Position numbers and translations under genes: made by a program. Below the pieces are notes generated by a model, which did no database searches, was not told the DNA's origin, and worked only from the letters and a program-made list of their open reading frames with translations. Shown piece after piece: positions 6,775 to 8,099 of a stretch of 8,099 nt of DNA. Position 1 is the stretch's first letter. Each line of letters opens with the position of its first letter. This DNA is from an uncultured Lachnospiraceae bacterium (lineage in GTDB: Bacteria; Bacillota_A; Clostridia; Lachnospirales; Lachnospiraceae), in assembly GCA_947175285.1 (NCBI GenBank), contig CAMWMM010000207.1:1-8099 (forward strand). The letters are read 5' to 3'.

Positions 6775-7176
6775 ATGAAGATTCAGAATAACGGATTCCT
6801 TTCTATAGAGCAGCTGCAAGACCAGTATCTGAATCAAACAGGTAAGGCGCAGGAAAATCACGTTGGAAACGGACTCAGTTTTCAGGATATTTTGACACAG
6901 AAAACGGCAGCTCCCGAAACTGGTGAAGTGAAATTTTCCAAACATGCTGTAAGCAGACTGGCAGACAGGAATATCGAGCTGACTTCGCAGCAGATGGAAC
7001 GTCTGAATCTGGGAGCGGCAAGAGCCGGCGCGAAAGGAATCAACGAGTCACTTGTTATTGTCGATTCCCTTGCATTTATCGTGAATGTACCGAATCATAC
7101 GGTTATCACGGCAATGGACAGGGCGGAGACGGATGAAAACGTATTTACTAACATTGATGGAGCCGTTATTATTTAG
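6775..7176 (+). CDS. Small conserved flagellar-operon protein (TIGR02530-like)
   Basis: This is a 133-residue soluble protein without membrane segment or signal peptide, lying between flgD and flgE. The first 50 residues are polar and probably flexible (SIEQLQDQYLNQTGKAQ). The conserved part begins at VKFSKHAVSRLADRNIELTS (52-71), then LNLGAARAGAKGINESLVIVD, and closes with FIVNVPNHTVITAMDR and VFTNIDGAVII. I recognise this as the TIGR02530 / 'putative flagellar' family found in fla operons beside flgD/flgE. No biochemical role is established as far as I know, so none is claimed. Position suggests a part in hook assembly or export, perhaps as a small cytosolic factor; that is inference. Start ATG 6775 has GGAGGAG at 6761-6767, spacing 7. 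The 5' end lies 26 bases after flgD, fitting cotranscription. Confidence 0.85.
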   Translation: MKIQNNGFLSIEQLQDQYLNQTGKAQENHVGNGLSFQDILTQKTAAPETGEVKFSKHAVSRLADRNIELTSQQMERLNLGAARAGAKGINESLVIVDSLAFIVNVPNHTVITAMDRAETDENVFTNIDGAVII

Positions 7177-7257
7177 CCGGACCTTTACGGAGGCTTATGT
7201 TCCGGACTGACAGAAGGAACAAACGGTTCATCACAGCATTAAGGAGGGTCATTCATT
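7177..7257 (+). other. 81-base leader of flgE with possible alternative stems
   Basis: This gap contains short complementary segments that could compete. CCGGA (7177-7181) can pair with TCCGG (7201-7205). GTTCC (7199-7203) can pair with GGAAC (7216-7220). GAAC (7217-7220) can pair with GTTC (7226-7229). The stems are short and none is followed by a T run, so no terminator is called. No convincing promoter is seen. Confidence 0.25.
7241..7248 (+). promoter_or_regulatory. flgE ribosome binding site
   Basis: AAGGAGGG lies 9 bases before ATG 7258 and 12 before ATG 7261. The spacing favours the first of the two adjacent ATG codons as the flgE start. The strong site fits the need for many hook subunits. 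Confidence 0.75.
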
Positions 7258-8099
7258 ATGATGAGATCACTTTTTTCTGGTGTGGCAGGTTTGAAAGTAC
7301 ACCAGACAAGAATGGATGTTATCGGTAATAACATCGCAAACGTAAACACAACGTCTTATAAATCACAGTCTATGGTATTCAGCGATTTGCTTTACCAGAC
7401 AACGCAGGCTGCTTCCGGCGCCAATGCAGCAACAGGCCGAGGCGGTATCAATGCAAGACAGATTGGTCTTGGTGCAAAGACCGGAGCGATTTCTACGGCA
7501 ATTACCCAGCAGGGTTCCGCACAGTCCACAAACAATCCGTGGGATGTAATGATTTCAGGTGAGTCTTTCTTCGTAGTCAGCAACGGTTCCCAGAACTTCT
7601 TTACAAGAGACGGTTCTTTTACCGTAGACGGCGCAGGTAATCTCGTTATGTCCTCTACCGGTTATACGGTAATGGGCTGGCAGGTAGACAAGGAGACAGG
7701 CGAGATTCTGCCGGATGTCGTATCCGCACTGAAAGTTATGAGTGAAGAGAATATGACTTATCCGCCGGAGTCCACAACCAAGGCATATATGTCCGGTATC
7801 GTAGATAAATATGACTCTGCGACACACAGTACGGAAGGCAGACTGGTAACTTTAAGTTTCTTTGATAACCTTGGCTATAAATATACAGGCAAGTTCAGTA
7901 TTCATGCACTGGATGATCCGGGGCAGTATTATATAAATCTTGTCGATATTTTAAATGAAGAGGGCGACTCCCTTGTCAAGGAATACAACATAAGCAACAT
8001 CAATGAAGTCGCAACGTTTGGTCCCGGCGGAAGAGTTGAGTCGGATGCAGCTTACACCTTACTGGATACGGCAGCATATGACCCGGATAACAATACGTA
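7258..8099 (+). CDS. flgE: Flagellar hook protein FlgE (3' truncated by window edge)
   Basis: FlgE polymerises into the curved hook that couples rod to filament and is exported through the flagellar type III system without a cleaved signal. The frame is open from ATG 7258 to the window end (280 complete codons, no stop). The N-terminal rod/hook signature is clear: MMRSLFSGVAGLKVHQTRMD and VIGNNIANVNTTSYKSQSMV (residues 1-40), the heptad region that forms the D0 domain. A segment ARQIGLGAKTGAIST at about 66-80 and SFFVVSNGSQNFFTRDGSF (103-121) belong to the FlgE/F/G shared core. The rest (about 140-280) is beta-rich hook D1/D2 sequence. No Cys is present in the visible part. FlgF/FlgG share the N-terminus, but the position after flgD, fliK nearby and the long insert after the core favour FlgE. 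Some Firmicute annotations name this gene flgG. Confidence 0.92.
   Translation, partial: MMRSLFSGVAGLKVHQTRMDVIGNNIANVNTTSYKSQSMVFSDLLYQTTQAASGANAATGRGGINARQIGLGAKTGAISTAITQQGSAQSTNNPWDVMISGESFFVVSNGSQNFFTRDGSFTVDGAGNLVMSSTGYTVMGWQVDKETGEILPDVVSALKVMSEENMTYPPESTTKAYMSGIVDKYDSATHSTEGRLVTLSFFDNLGYKYTGKFSIHALDDPGQYYINLVDILNEEGDSLVKEYNISNINEVATFGPGGRVESDAAYTLLDTAAYDPDNNT

Noticed and set aside
7197..7328. Short + strand frame of 43 codons starting in the flgE leader
   Set aside because: It has GGAGG only 3 bases before its ATG, overlaps the first 71 bases of flgE in another frame, and its Arg-rich peptide (MFRTDRRNKRFITALRR) has no recognisable family. A leader peptide cannot be fully excluded, but support is too weak.

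Overview
The window is a stretch of one flagellar (fla/che-type) operon with every gene on the + strand and no mobile elements, RNA genes or CRISPR. The gene order is fliG (3' part) - fliH - fliI - fliJ - a MotE/YlxF-like membrane protein - fliK - flgD - a small flagellar-operon protein (TIGR02530-like) - flgE (5' part). This order matches the long fla/che operon of Firmicutes such as Bacillus subtilis. The strong AAGGAGG-type ribosome sites, a TTG start, moderate G+C and the style of the protein sequences suggest a motile member of the Clostridia, most likely a Lachnospiraceae (Roseburia / Eubacterium / Butyrivibrio-like). The genus assignment is inference.

Layout: bases 2-826 encode the C-terminal four fifths of the rotor/switch protein FliG. 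Bases 816-3524 encode the soluble export-ATPase module: FliH (stator/regulator), FliI (ATPase) and FliJ (central stalk), tightly spaced or overlapping. Bases 3525-4397 encode a single-pass membrane protein with an extracytoplasmic coiled coil and a MgtE_N/MotE-like helical end. An 86-base gap follows, the largest in the window, with a small hairpin and a weak promoter-like sequence. Bases 4484-5980 encode FliK (hook-length control) and 6011-6748 FlgD (hook cap). Bases 6775-7176 encode the small conserved flagellar-operon protein, and 7258 to the window end encodes the hook protein FlgE.

Functionally the genes cover rotor/switch, export energisation, then hook assembly. FliH/FliI/FliJ deliver substrates to the export gate, FlgD caps the growing hook, FlgE is the hook subunit, and FliK measures the hook and switches export specificity.

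Most of the window is a canonical operon and I do not see a wholly new system. The most distinctive item is FlgD. After a normal FlgD core of about 140 residues it carries an extra helical module of about 65 residues, resembling a repeat found in Firmicute cell-surface proteins (LP-x-x-x-TL-x-D-K-x-AV ... Y-x-x-x-T-x-x-QK), and then a Lys/Asp/Thr repeat tail. Lesser items are the fliH ribosome site embedded in the conserved FliG C-terminal RGGGDE codons, the MotE-like protein, the fliK leader hairpin, a helical module inside FliK, and a possible structured flgE leader.
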